60,567 nucleotides of DNA, taken from positions 1-60,567 of the forward strand of contig JAEEQA010000007.1 in assembly GCA_016285085.1 (NCBI GenBank), read 5' to 3'. The notes beneath the pieces were generated by a model that ran no database searches, was not told the DNA's origin, and saw only the letters and a list, made by a program, of their open reading frames with translations. Positions 26,605-35,300 of this stretch are shown one piece after another (position 1 is the stretch's first letter; every line of letters begins with the position of its first letter). Origin of the DNA: Bacteroidales bacterium (GTDB taxonomy: Bacteria; Bacteroidota; Bacteroidia; Bacteroidales; WCHB1-69). Both the position numbers and the translations under genes were made by a program.

Positions 26605-28053
26605 ATGGCTTTATTGAATATTGACAAACTGAAAAAAGCAGGAGCAGATGCCCTGAGTGCGGCAAAGAAATCAGGGACAAATGCGCTTGAAGCAGCAAAA
26701 AAATCTGCGAAAGAGGCATCAGACTTGGCCTCACAAAAAGCAAAGGAGGCATCCGAAAAAGCATCTCAGATTGCAAAAGAGACCTCTGAAAAGGCTTCGC
26801 AAGCGGCAAAAGAAGCAAAAGAGAAAGCATCTCAAGCCGCAAAGGAAGCATCCGAGTGGGCCACACAGACGGCAAAGGATGTCACCTTATGGGCACAAGA
26901 AAACGAGAACATCCAAAACGCAATCAGCAAAGGAAAACAAGCTTACCTATTTGTTTCCGACAAAACCACAAATGCCGTGCAAATCGTTGGTAATAAATTC
27001 GCTGAACTGAAAGATGACGAGCAGGTGATTGCTGCATGGGAAAAAGCAAGCGAAGTTGCAGGGAAGGTGGGGCAGACCTCAGTAAAGGGGCTAAAGGTTA
27101 TCTCTGGCGTGCAGGCTGTACAGGACCGCAAAAAGTCAATTCAAACCAAGGAAGAAGCCGATGCGCTGAAAGCGGAGGTGGAGGCCACCAATGAAGCTGT
27201 CCGCGACGATATGAACGAGGCCCTTGAAGAATTCGGCAAACGTAGATTGGAGGCATTGCACAATACTGTGGGCGTCTTTTTGGAATACCTGAATCGCCTT
27301 AATCAACGCTCCAAAGCCAAGGAATACGAATTCCTGACTGAAATTGAGATTAAACAGGAGGAAATCTCCGAACTAAAGCAAATTGACATGAAAGCCTCCG
27401 ATGCAGTTAAAGTGTTAGCTGTGGGTGGTGGCTTCGCCACGATTGGACTGATTGGAACCCCGTTCCTTGTATCAACTGCTGTAGCATCATTTGCCGCAGC
27501 CAGCACGGGGACAGCAATAAGTGCTCTTTCCGGAGCGGCCGCAACCAATGCCGTATTAGCATGGTTAGGCGGCGGTGCTATTGCTGCTGGCGGCGGCGGG
27601 ATGGCAGCAGGGGCAGCCGTTATGACTGCTTTGACAGCGACAGCCACTGTTGGCCTTGCTGTAATTGCCGTGGGCACACTGGCATCTGCTTTCTATGCAC
27701 GCAAATACACGGAAGCCACCCAGTATCTTGCAGATATACAGGAGTGGGTAGCACAAACCGAAGCCAGTTGGACCGTGATGGCTGGCATCAAGCAGCGGGT
27801 GCTGGAACTACAAAATATCACCAGCGAACTGGAAGAACGCGCTATCGCTCAACTTCACAAGTTAGATCCCTATATAGATCATTTCGACAACAGCGACATG
27901 GCACAAGTACAATTGTTTCAGCAAGCGGCCATTATGGTCAAGTCGATGAGCGAACTGGCACAAGTATCTGTGCTTGATGAAGATGGAAATCTGAACGAAC
28001 GAGCAAATATCGTGGCAGCAAAAACAGAAAAAATCTTAAATACATCGCTATGA
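26605..28053 (+). CDS. LEA-like coiled-coil protein with glycine-zipper membrane domain
   Basis: 482 residues, unrecognised family. Residues 10-95 are Ala/Lys/Glu/Ser-rich 11-mer-like repeats (KEASEKASQ, KETSEKASQ, KEAKEKASQ), as in LEA or amphipathic-helix proteins. Residues about 170-265 are a charged coiled coil. Residues about 270-370 are hydrophobic and unusually Gly/Ala-rich (AVLAWLGGGAIAAGGGGMAAG, TVGLAVIAVGTLASAF), a glycine-zipper pattern suggesting a membrane hairpin or pore-like bundle. A helical tail follows. No signal peptide. The stop overlaps the next start (ATGA), so the two products are probably made in fixed ratio and may interact. It is AT-richer than the GC-rich genes upstream. 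No function can be assigned; membrane remodelling or stress/defence is a guess. Confidence 0.75.
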   Translation: MALLNIDKLKKAGADALSAAKKSGTNALEAAKKSAKEASDLASQKAKEASEKASQIAKETSEKASQAAKEAKEKASQAAKEASEWATQTAKDVTLWAQENENIQNAISKGKQAYLFVSDKTTNAVQIVGNKFAELKDDEQVIAAWEKASEVAGKVGQTSVKGLKVISGVQAVQDRKKSIQTKEEADALKAEVEATNEAVRDDMNEALEEFGKRRLEALHNTVGVFLEYLNRLNQRSKAKEYEFLTEIEIKQEEISELKQIDMKASDAVKVLAVGGGFATIGLIGTPFLVSTAVASFAAASTGTAISALSGAAATNAVLAWLGGGAIAAGGGGMAAGAAVMTALTATATVGLAVIAVGTLASAFYARKYTEATQYLADIQEWVAQTEASWTVMAGIKQRVLELQNITSELEERAIAQLHKLDPYIDHFDNSDMAQVQLFQQAAIMVKSMSELAQVSVLDEDGNLNERANIVAAKTEKILNTSL

Positions 28054-28847
28054 ACAAGAAAGAAAAAAAGAATGGCTTATTAAGTTCCTTAAAAAAAGGA
28101 AAAGAATTGTGGGAGTCACATGGTGAAAAAATCACAAATGTAGTAAAAAGAGGGAAAGAACTTTGGGACACACATGGCGAAGAGCTGACTGATGCCGTAA
28201 AAAAAGCGATTCCAGCCAAAGGCAAAAAAATAGACGTAAAGAGTATCGCCGGTGTTGTATCGGCCGGCAAATCAGCGTGGGAGGATTCTGGCAAGGAGAT
28301 TGTTGAGGATGCTGTCGGACTGTTTTCAAACGATAATTCTACAGATTTGCCCGCCGAAATGTTATGTGATGAAACCGTCATAGAAACGGAGAATGTTGAA
28401 ACTGCTGATGAGGATACATTCTTTGAAGATAAATTAGACACCCTATATGATACTGTCAAGACAACCGATCCAAGAAATCCACAGGAGGTGCTGGCTGCCA
28501 TTTCAACTTTGACTCAAGTGTCAAACGAAACCATCCAGTATGTGGCCGAACAGGAGACACGTCGCGAGGAAATTCGTGCAGAGCGTGATGTCGCCATTGC
28601 ACGCATCAATGCCATCAGCGACAGTATCAAGTTGTACCTTGAAAAAACATTTGACGAACGCAGTGCGATTTTTGCCAAACAGTTCGAGTGCGTTGATGCG
28701 GCTCTTCGTGATGGAAATACGGAGATGTTAGCCATGACACTCAACAGTATCAACTCCCTTGCCGCTTCCAGCCCTTTCAAGAATCTCGCCGACATAGGAC
28801 AAGTCCAGAAAGCGCTCACTGCAGGGGACACCGAGTGGGATATATAA
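28050..28847 (+). CDS. Helical protein with N-terminal KGKELWxxHGE repeats, unknown function
   Basis: 265 residues, not recognised. Two near-identical N-terminal units (KGKELWESHGEKIT and RGKELWDTHGEELT, residues 16-49) are amphipathic helices. An acidic linker (residues about 95-135) follows, then a helical domain (QETRREEIRAERDVAIARI, KLYLEKTFDERSAIFAKQFECVDAALRDGNTEMLAMTLNSINSLAASSPFKNL) that looks like a conserved family domain of its own. No signal peptide or membrane helix. Start overlaps the stop of the glycine-zipper gene by ATGA, implying translational coupling and probably a complex. Low GC, in line with the whole island. Confidence 0.75.
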   Translation: MNKKEKKNGLLSSLKKGKELWESHGEKITNVVKRGKELWDTHGEELTDAVKKAIPAKGKKIDVKSIAGVVSAGKSAWEDSGKEIVEDAVGLFSNDNSTDLPAEMLCDETVIETENVETADEDTFFEDKLDTLYDTVKTTDPRNPQEVLAAISTLTQVSNETIQYVAEQETRREEIRAERDVAIARINAISDSIKLYLEKTFDERSAIFAKQFECVDAALRDGNTEMLAMTLNSINSLAASSPFKNLADIGQVQKALTAGDTEWDI

Positions 28848-28913
28848 CGATATAAAAATATACCGCTTATCGTCGCAATACATTGACAATAAATTAATTA
28901 TAAAAATACTACT

Positions 28914-29564
28914 ATGTTTGATTTTTTTGACAATACGCCACAGCTACTTCCTGTGAAAGTAAAAAAAGAAGAAGCAAAGCTCGTTCCATTGATTTCAGAC
29001 CCTACATTGTTGGCTAAAAAAAGACAGGAATTGCAGGGGCTGGTAAAAAAAGCCACTGAAGACGGAGAAATTACCACCACGGAATATCGTGAACTCCTTG
29101 AATTGACATCGCAGGTTGGTGTAAACAATTCCGAGCTTAACGAAATGATTAAAATAGAATATAAGAAAGCCCTGATAGCGCGGGTTCAACTTTTTGCTGA
29201 GGATGGAAAGATTGACGAAAATGAGATGAAATTACTATTGAGACGAGCCAAAGAGATCGGCATGAGCAAGGAGGAACTGAATACTAGTATTAATGAGGCT
29301 TTGAGCAAGTATAACATTGAGATGAAGAAAAAAATCCGTAAAGTTTGCATTGCCGTCGCGACAGTAGCAGTAGGTACAGCCGCTGCGGTTATTGGGTTGA
29401 ACTTCCAAAAAAACAAGACTATGCTTACTATGGCACAAAAGGGGAACCTGAAGGTTTCACTCTCTACCATAACAAAGAACACCAACACCTCCACAACACA
29501 CACAAAAAATTCCAACATCCGGCACATCTCTGAAAAGAGGACAAGTCCAAGCAGTGATTATTGA
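28914..29564 (+). CDS. TerB-like protein with membrane helix, possibly frameshifted at its C-terminus
   Basis: 216 residues as read. Two tandem TerB-like helical units, each with an acidic DG turn (DGEITTTEYRELLELTSQVGVNNSEL, about 43; DGKIDENEMKLLLRRAKEIGMSKEEL, about 100), are followed by a basic boundary and one membrane helix (VCIAVATVAVGTAAAVIGLNF). The last 45 residues are Thr/Ser/Asn/Lys-rich and unconvincing. The -1 frame after the A-run at 29407-29413 reads DYAYYGTKGEPEGFTLYHN, and a second -1 change at 29504-29509 gives LKRGQVQAVIIDINKNMEYVENP ending at 29601, which looks like a small SH3-like domain. Thus the gene may carry two 1-base deletions or recoding. TerB-type domains occur in tellurite/stress-response membrane systems. 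Confidence 0.7.
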   Translation: MFDFFDNTPQLLPVKVKKEEAKLVPLISDPTLLAKKRQELQGLVKKATEDGEITTTEYRELLELTSQVGVNNSELNEMIKIEYKKALIARVQLFAEDGKIDENEMKLLLRRAKEIGMSKEELNTSINEALSKYNIEMKKKIRKVCIAVATVAVGTAAAVIGLNFQKNKTMLTMAQKGNLKVSLSTITKNTNTSTTHTKNSNIRHISEKRTSPSSDY

Positions 29565-29636
29565 TATCAATAAAAATATGGAGTATGTCGAAAATCCATA
29601 AGAGAGTAGGCAAAATAAATTAAATACCAAAACAAA

Positions 29637-30011
29637 ATGGAACGATTAACGATTTTTCTTATTATTCCACTTTTTTGCCTTGTTGCTTTGACAATGCATG
29701 GTTGTAAAGACCTTACCCGCTGCACAGCTAAAACGACTGTAAATATTCGCGAAACACCTGACGGACAGGTAATCGGAAAATTGAAAACAGGAGAATCTGT
29801 CTCTGTATTGGAACAAGGTGATGATTGGACAAAAATTGAACAGGGAGGCATTGAGGGTTATGTGGCGACACCATACTTAAAAGACTGTAAAACATATTCT
29901 AAAAAAGCAGTTTTTTGGTCTTGTGTTATTTTTATAATTTTGGTCATAATTGCACCCGTGTATCACTACAAAAAAAATGGCACATTAGATATGCGTTTTG
30001 GAAGGAGATAA
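29637..30011 (+). CDS. Small SH3-domain membrane protein
   Basis: 124 residues: an N-terminal hydrophobic segment that may be a lipoprotein signal (LVALTMHGC, Cys about residue 22), a bacterial SH3 (SH3_3-type) domain (TVNIRETPDGQVIGKLKTGESVSVLEQGDDWTKIEQGGIEGYVATPYL, split here at residues about 34-82) and a C-terminal membrane helix (VFWSCVIFIILVIIAPVYHY) with a basic end. Bacterial SH3 domains commonly bind peptidoglycan stems or envelope partners. The start is 35 bases after the alternative end of the TerB-like gene, so it is probably in the same operon. Having two membrane segments around an SH3 domain is unusual. Confidence 0.75.
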   Translation: MERLTIFLIIPLFCLVALTMHGCKDLTRCTAKTTVNIRETPDGQVIGKLKTGESVSVLEQGDDWTKIEQGGIEGYVATPYLKDCKTYSKKAVFWSCVIFIILVIIAPVYHYKKNGTLDMRFGRR

Positions 30012-30152
30012 AATATAGAGTAACGTTTTTTCAAACTGTGATTGATTATCGAATCTTCCTATCAGCAAATAATTAAATAACGGTGTTGGTTAATGGGCTC
30101 TGCCCGCGCTGTGACGTAAAATTTTAAAAGAGCCTATCAAATTAATAAAAGT

Positions 30153-30425
30153 ATGGCAACAAAAGAAGACTATCAAAGACAAATTGATTCACAAAAAGGT
30201 GTTATAGAAAAATACAAACTCTATATCGAAGGAATAAAAAAGGAGATTTCCGACCGTCAACAGCAAAATAAAATAAAAACCCAAGTTAAGTCAGTAATCC
30301 AGTATAATAAAAGTGTCATTGAGACCAGGCGCAATGACATAAAACGTTATCAAGATTTAATTGCCGGAGTTAAGCGTCAAATTGCTCGTCTCCAGGAATT
30401 AAAGAAAAATGCCCCGAAAGCGTAA
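30153..30425 (+). CDS. Small coiled-coil protein
   Basis: 90 residues, almost entirely predicted coiled coil and rich in Lys, Gln, Ile and Arg (YQRQIDSQKGVIEKYKLYI, YNKSVIETRRNDIKRYQDLI). No Cys, signal peptide or membrane segment. Two halves look weakly repeated. Not recognised. It is separated from the SH3 gene by about 140 bases in which I see no promoter box or hairpin, so it may belong to the same transcript. Confidence 0.6.
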   Translation: MATKEDYQRQIDSQKGVIEKYKLYIEGIKKEISDRQQQNKIKTQVKSVIQYNKSVIETRRNDIKRYQDLIAGVKRQIARLQELKKNAPKA

Positions 30426-30513
30426 TTCGTTTTGCAAGAAGGATGTTTTGGCGGAAATCTTGACAGAAAAAATGTAAAATAGGTAGTAAATAACCAATTA
30501 AAACAAAAGAAAG

Positions 30514-30999
30514 ATGAAAAAACAGGAAAATTCATTCACTTCCTTTCTCCCCTTTGGAAGTCCTAATCCAAAAATAATAATTATAGGCACTGCACCTGGA
30601 GGAAAATCGCTAGAGTGCCAAAAGTATTATGCAGATCCGACAAATTGCTTTTGGGAAATGATAGCAAGCATTTACAATAATGGCAAACCTATTAAAGATG
30701 AGGATAAAGAAAAGATTCTCGTCAAAAATGGAATCGCCTTGTGGGATATATATGAGAATGGGAAACGGGCAGGGTCGGCAGACAAGAACATCGAGAATGA
30801 GGTAGTACGAGATATAGAAAACTATTTAAGCGAGCATCCAAATATTGAAAAAATCGTCTTTAACGGACAAAAGGCAAGTGATGTTTATAAGAAATTAAAC
30901 ATTTCAGGTCCCAATACTTTTGTTGCCAATTCTACTAGCGGCAACAACACCCACCTCAACAAGGCGGAAAAAATTGCAGAGTGGGCAAAATATCTCTGA
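30514..30999 (+). CDS. Uracil-DNA-glycosylase superfamily protein, deoxyinosine (hypoxanthine)-DNA glycosylase-like
   Basis: 161 residues. The N-terminus PNPKIIIIGTAPGGKSLECQKYYADPTNCFWEMIA has the GTxPG motif and the YYxxPxNxFW motif typical of family 6 (HDG) glycosylases. KNGIALWDIYENGKRAGSADKNIE follows, then IEKIVFNGQKASDVYKKL (beta-strand plus NG motif) and a C-terminal NSTSGNNTHL in the place of the usual PSTSPAN DNA-intercalating loop. Expected to excise deaminated adenine from DNA. It lies in the AT-rich island and ends at a terminator. The altered last motif (S-T-S-G-N) may affect activity. Whether it belongs to the island's system or is a passenger is unknown. Confidence 0.8.
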   Translation: MKKQENSFTSFLPFGSPNPKIIIIGTAPGGKSLECQKYYADPTNCFWEMIASIYNNGKPIKDEDKEKILVKNGIALWDIYENGKRAGSADKNIENEVVRDIENYLSEHPNIEKIVFNGQKASDVYKKLNISGPNTFVANSTSGNNTHLNKAEKIAEWAKYL

Positions 31000-31038
31000 T
31001 AATAAGAGGATTGTGAAATAAGAAATATCCTTTCTACC

Positions 31039-31070
31039 CAGGCCCGTCCCATCGTGGCGGCCCTGTTTTT
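31039..31070 (+). terminator. Hairpin terminator after the glycosylase-like gene
   Basis: Stem 31039-31046 with 31058-31065 (7 of 8 pairs), 11-base loop, followed by TTTTTATT. Confidence 0.65.
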
Positions 31071-31105
31071 ATTGTCTGGGGGATGGTGGTTAGACATGGT
31101 CGGAT

Positions 31106-31133
31106 GTAGAGACGGGGCGCGCCCCGTCTCTAC
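31106..31133. repeat. GTAGAGACG-family palindrome, copy 2
   Basis: Perfect 28-base palindrome; arms GTAGAGACG/CGTCTCTAC, GC-only core GGGCGCGCCC-type, unlike the other copies. First of four copies within 190 bases (31106-31290). Confidence 0.9.
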
Positions 31134-31165
31134 GGTTTTTCTGGGCAGGGGTGTAATGTCCGGTT

Positions 31166-31193
31166 GTAGAGACGTTTCATGAAACGTCTCTAC
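31166..31193. repeat. GTAGAGACG-family palindrome, copy 3
   Basis: Perfect 28-base palindrome with core TTTCATGAAA. Confidence 0.9.
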
Positions 31194-31211
31194 AGGTGTA
31201 TGTCCGTGCCT

Positions 31212-31239
31212 GTAGAGACGCAAAATTTTGCGTCTCTAC
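31212..31239. repeat. GTAGAGACG-family palindrome, copy 4
   Basis: Perfect 28-base palindrome with core CAAAATTTTG; identical to copies 8 and 10. Confidence 0.9.
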
Positions 31240-31262
31240 AATAGGTTACATAATGCCGGTTC

Positions 31263-31290
31263 ATGGAGACGCGATGAATCGCGTCTCTAC
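31263..31290. repeat. GTAGAGACG-family palindrome, copy 5
   Basis: 28 bases with core CGATGAATCG and a variant left arm (ATGGAGACG). Its right arm supplies, on the minus strand, the TAG stop of the RhuM-like gene (31287-31289). Confidence 0.85.
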
Positions 31291-32096
31291 ACCCCCAGCC
31301 ATTCCGCCGGAACCTCTAATTTGGAAAAGGCAAACAATTTCTTCCCGAGGTCTTTCAACGAGGCACCGATGTGGTAAACCGTTCCGTCGATAATCAGAAA
31401 ACGGTCATGGAAGCGGGACGATTCTTTTATGGTAATGGGCGGATACTGCTGGTTATGCTTGGCCAAATCGGTTGCCAATACCCGCGAGATCTGCCGTGTG
31501 AGGATTCGGGCAGTTACGTCGGCTTTCCTTTTTGACAGTAAAAGGAGAACCGATTCGTCGATATAGTTGTCAATCAACAAAATGCTTTCTTTTGCGGATT
31601 TGACAAGGTCGGCTGCAAAGACGTAGGCATCAAAAATCTGGCCGTCGTAAAAAATACCTTGGGTGGGTGGCAGAGCGGTACGGACAAAGAATTTGATTTG
31701 CTGGTCATGTTCTGAAACGCGCTCCTCCAAACGTTCAATCCGCTGGTTGACGGCGTAACCACGAAGGATATAATCCTTTAGCACGGCATTAGCCCAACGA
31801 CGGAATTGTGTCCCCACCTTTGATTTCACGCGATAGCCTACCGATATAATAACATCCAAATCATAAAGCCCTATAGGACGATCTGAATTTGCAAAGTGCA
31901 AAAAATGCACATTGCCTTCAAACTCCAGTTCACCCTCTTTGAAAATGTTATTGATGTGCCGTGTGATGACGGTTCTGTCCTTCTGAAAGAGTTCAGCCAT
32001 CTGTGCTTGCGTGAGCCAGACTGTTTCATTCTCCAAACGGACCTCCAGTGAAATGGTGTTGTCAGGCTGGTATAAAACAATTTCGTTCTTTTGCAT
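31287..32096 (-). CDS. RhuM-family protein with C-terminal phospholipase-D-like domain
   Basis: 269 residues from the ATG at 32096 (MQKNEIVLYQ), which follows a promoter box; an upstream in-frame start would begin at the box itself. The N-terminal half is the RhuM virulence family (SLEVRLENETVWLTQAQMAELFQKD and RTVITRHINNIFKEGEL, with YDLDVIISVGYRVKSKVGTQFRRWA), a winged-helix-like DNA-binding type common on mobile and pathogenicity islands. The C-terminal half has ILLIDNYIDESVLLLLSKR and HDRFLIIDGTVYHIGASLKDLGKK, an HxRx4D variant of the HKD motif, suggesting a PLD-like nuclease/ligand domain. The stop codon is within palindrome copy 5. The target is unknown. Confidence 0.85.
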   Translation of the reverse strand: MQKNEIVLYQPDNTISLEVRLENETVWLTQAQMAELFQKDRTVITRHINNIFKEGELEFEGNVHFLHFANSDRPIGLYDLDVIISVGYRVKSKVGTQFRRWANAVLKDYILRGYAVNQRIERLEERVSEHDQQIKFFVRTALPPTQGIFYDGQIFDAYVFAADLVKSAKESILLIDNYIDESVLLLLSKRKADVTARILTRQISRVLATDLAKHNQQYPPITIKESSRFHDRFLIIDGTVYHIGASLKDLGKKLFAFSKLEVPAEWLGV

Positions 32097-32125
32097 ACCT
32101 TCTATTTTGAAAATAAAATATGCCG

Positions 32126-32133
32126 CAAAGATA
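32126..32133 (-). promoter_or_regulatory. TAtcTTTG -7 promoter element of the RhuM-like gene
   Basis: Minus-strand exact match, 29 bases ahead of the start at 32096. Confidence 0.65.
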
Positions 32134-32340
32134 CGACAGAAAAATTCCATTGTCAAGCGACTTTGAAAAATATTTTATTGATTTTCAATAAGATAAAATA
32201 GCAATTTTTAAGAAGAAAGTGGTACATTTTAACAAACAAAACCACTTTTGGGCAAAAAAATGCCGGTTTTCAAAACAGGTAAACAACGATGTCAGAATGG
32301 TTTTTTCGGAGAAAATTGGGGAGGTTCCGCCGTCCGGTTT

Positions 32341-32368
32341 ACGGAGACGCGATAAATCGCGTTTCTAC
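32341..32368. repeat. GTAGAGACG-family palindrome, copy 6
   Basis: Diverged 28-base copy (ACGGAGACG...CGTTTCTAC, core CGATAAATCG), ten bases after the mfd stop. Confidence 0.75.
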
Positions 32369-32378
32369 AGGCACGCCG

Positions 32379-35300
32379 CTACCTATCCCCTTCCCCTATC
32401 GTCGCGGACTCCATCTTTTCCACCCAATGGAGCGCCTTCTGGATGGTGGCCACGTCGCGGATTTGCAGCGTCAGCTTCTGGTTCACCTCCTTCATCTGCA
32501 CCGTGGGATAGTGCTTCTGCATAAACGACAGAATCTCCCCGAACAACGAGGACTGGTAGAACGCGGCGTTGGAATTTTCCACAAAATAGCCAACGAACGT
32601 CTTCTTTTTCAGCACGATCTTGTCAAAGAAGAGATTGGCAGCCTTGCGCCGGAGCGGGATGGTTTGCAACAGCTCTTCCGTGGCGGGCGGGATGGCCCCG
32701 AACATATCCGTGAGCTTGCTGCGGAACTTCGCCAGTTCCTCGTCCGCCCGAATCTGATCCAGTTCCTTATACAGACTCATACGCTCACTGAGACTTGACA
32801 CATAGTCACTTGGGAACAGCAACCCCAGGTCGGTTTCCAACATGCACTCGCGTTGCACCAGCTGGTCGGTGCTTTGCTCTTCGTCGTAACCGCCCTCGTC
32901 CTGCAACTCCTGGATGGCCTCGTTCAGAATCTTCTGGTACATCTCGAAACCGATGTCGGAGATGAAGCCGCTCTGTTCCGCGCCCAGCACGTCGCCGGCA
33001 CCGCGGATGTCCATGTCGCGCATCGCAATCTGGAAGCCGCTGCCGATTTCGGAATAGTCCTCAATGGCCTTCAACCGCTTGCGCGCCTGATCGTTGAGCG
33101 TGTCAAACGGCTTGGTGAGCATGTAACAGAACGCCTTCTTGTTGTTGCGCCCCACGCGCCCGCGCAACTGGTGCAGCACGTTCAGTGCGAAGTTCTGGGC
33201 ATCGTTGATCACCATCGTATTGGCATTGGTGATGTCCAATCCCGACTCCACGATCGTGGTGGCGACCAGCACGTCGTAACGTCCGTCGATGAAGTCCATC
33301 ATCACCTTTTCCAGCTCCTTGCCCTCCATCTGGCCGTGGCCGACGGCAACGCGTGCATCCGGCACCAGTCGCTTCACCATGCCCGCTATCTCCATGATAT
33401 TCTGCACTTTGTTATGTACCACAAACACCTGCCCGCCACGCTGGATCTCAAAATTCACCGCATCCCGCAGGATGTCTTCGTCAAACGTATGCACCTCTGT
33501 CTGGATGGGGTAACGGTTGAGCGGCGGGGTGGCGATGACGGAGATGTCGCGGGCACCCATCATCGAGAACTGCAGCGTGCGTGGGATCGGCGTCGCCGAC
33601 ATCGTCAGCGTGTCCACCGTCACCTTCAGCTCGCGCAGTTTCTCCTTCGCTCCTACCCCGAACTTCTGCTCCTCATCAATAATCAGCAAGCCCAAATCCT
33701 TGAATACAACATCTTTACCCAAGATGCGGTGCGTACCGATCAAGATGTCGATTTTTCCTTCCTTGAGTTGAGTCAGCGTATCCTTGATCTGTTTTGCGGA
33801 ACGGAAACGGTTGATGTAGCCCACTTTGCAGGGCATTCCCTTGAGGCGCTCGGAGAAGGTGGTGAAGTGCTGCAATGCCAGCACGGTCGTCGGCACGAGG
33901 ACGGCCACCTGCTTGCTGTCGCACACCGCCTTGAACGCGGCGCGGATGGCGACCTCGGTCTTTCCGAAGCCCACATCGCCGCACAAAAGGCGGTCCATCG
34001 GGCAGTCGGATTCCATATCCTCCTTGATGTCGTGCATCGCCTTCACCTGGTCGGGGGTGTCCTCGTACATGAACGACGCCTCCAACTCGGTTTGCAGGTA
34101 GGTGTCAGTAGAATAAGCGAACCCCTTCATCGACTTACGCTTGGCGTACAGCTTGATGAGGTCCACCGCCAGCTCCTTCACTCGGCGTTTGGTACGCTCC
34201 TTCATCTTCTCCCACGTGCCCGAACCTAAGCGGTGCAGCGTGGGCGGCGTACCCTCCTTCCCCACATATTTCGAAATCTTGTGCAGCGAGTGGATGCTGA
34301 TATACAACACGTCGCCTTCCTTATACACCAACTTGATGACCTCCTGCTCCACGCCGTTCACATCCATCTTCGCCAGACCTTCGTAAACGCCGATACCATG
34401 GTCGATATGTACCACATAATCACCGGGTTGCAGGTCACAAACCTCTTTCAACGTGAAGGCCTCGCTCCGTTTGTAGCGGTCGCGGATGACGAAGCGGTGA
34501 TAGCGCTCAAAGATCTGATGGTCGGTATAGACGCACAATTTTCCGTCCTCGTCGCGGAAACCCTCGTGCAGCACAAAGCCCATCGGGGCATAGAGGTCGG
34601 CGGGCGCATAGTTCGTTTCGTGCTTGGCATTATACACCTGAAGCAAATCCCCGATGATGTGTTCCATGCGGGTGCGTTGCTGCTCGTTTTCGGTCAGAAA
34701 GACCGTCGTGTAGCCGTGCTCGTGGTTGTCAATCCATTCTGCCAGAAGCATATCCACATTCTTGCTGAAAGCATTCTGGGGAGCGATTTCAAAATCGCAG
34801 ACAGCGGAATACTCTTTGAACCAATCCGAATCAATTTCTACAATTTTATGATTTTCAATGTTTTGAAGAAAAATATCCGAATCAATGTACAAATCTTCGG
34901 GCAAAAGGTGGCTGATGGGCGAATCAATCTTTTCGAACTCCTCGACCACCTTCTTGAAATTGCGATGGAGGGTGGTACGGATATCGTTTGTCTTTTTGAG
35001 CCAAAAAATGTCATCCGGACCGAGAAAGTCAAAGAAGCTGACCCGCTCCTTCACCTCCAGATCGGAAGCCAGCGGCATGATGTGCAGCGTGGAGACCTCC
35101 CGGATGGAAAGCTGGGTATTGGTGTCGAACAACCGGATGGATTCCACCGTATCACCCGACAACTCAATGCGGTAAGGGTATTCTTCCGAAAAGGAGAAAA
35201 CGTCGAAGATGGCGCCGCGCCACGCAAACTGACCCGGTTCAAAGACGAAATCGTCCTGCCGGTACTGCGCCTCATACAGGAAATTGACGAAGTCGTCAAT

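Noticed and set aside
29345-29533. Independent 62-codon gene overlapping the TerB-like gene
   Set aside because: Its N-terminal part is an out-of-frame reading of the membrane helix; only the part after 29414 looks like protein, so it is treated as a frameshift signal, not a separate gene.
31106-31290. Four palindromes in a row considered as a CRISPR array or attachment site
   Set aside because: Repeat cores differ, spacing is irregular (60, 46 and 51 bases) and single copies occur elsewhere; better explained as a dispersed palindrome family.
32853-34229. 458-codon open frame on the plus strand
   Set aside because: Lies wholly antisense to mfd; composition (His/Leu/Val/Arg-rich) is what a high-GC gene gives in the reverse frame. 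No family resemblance and no promoter.
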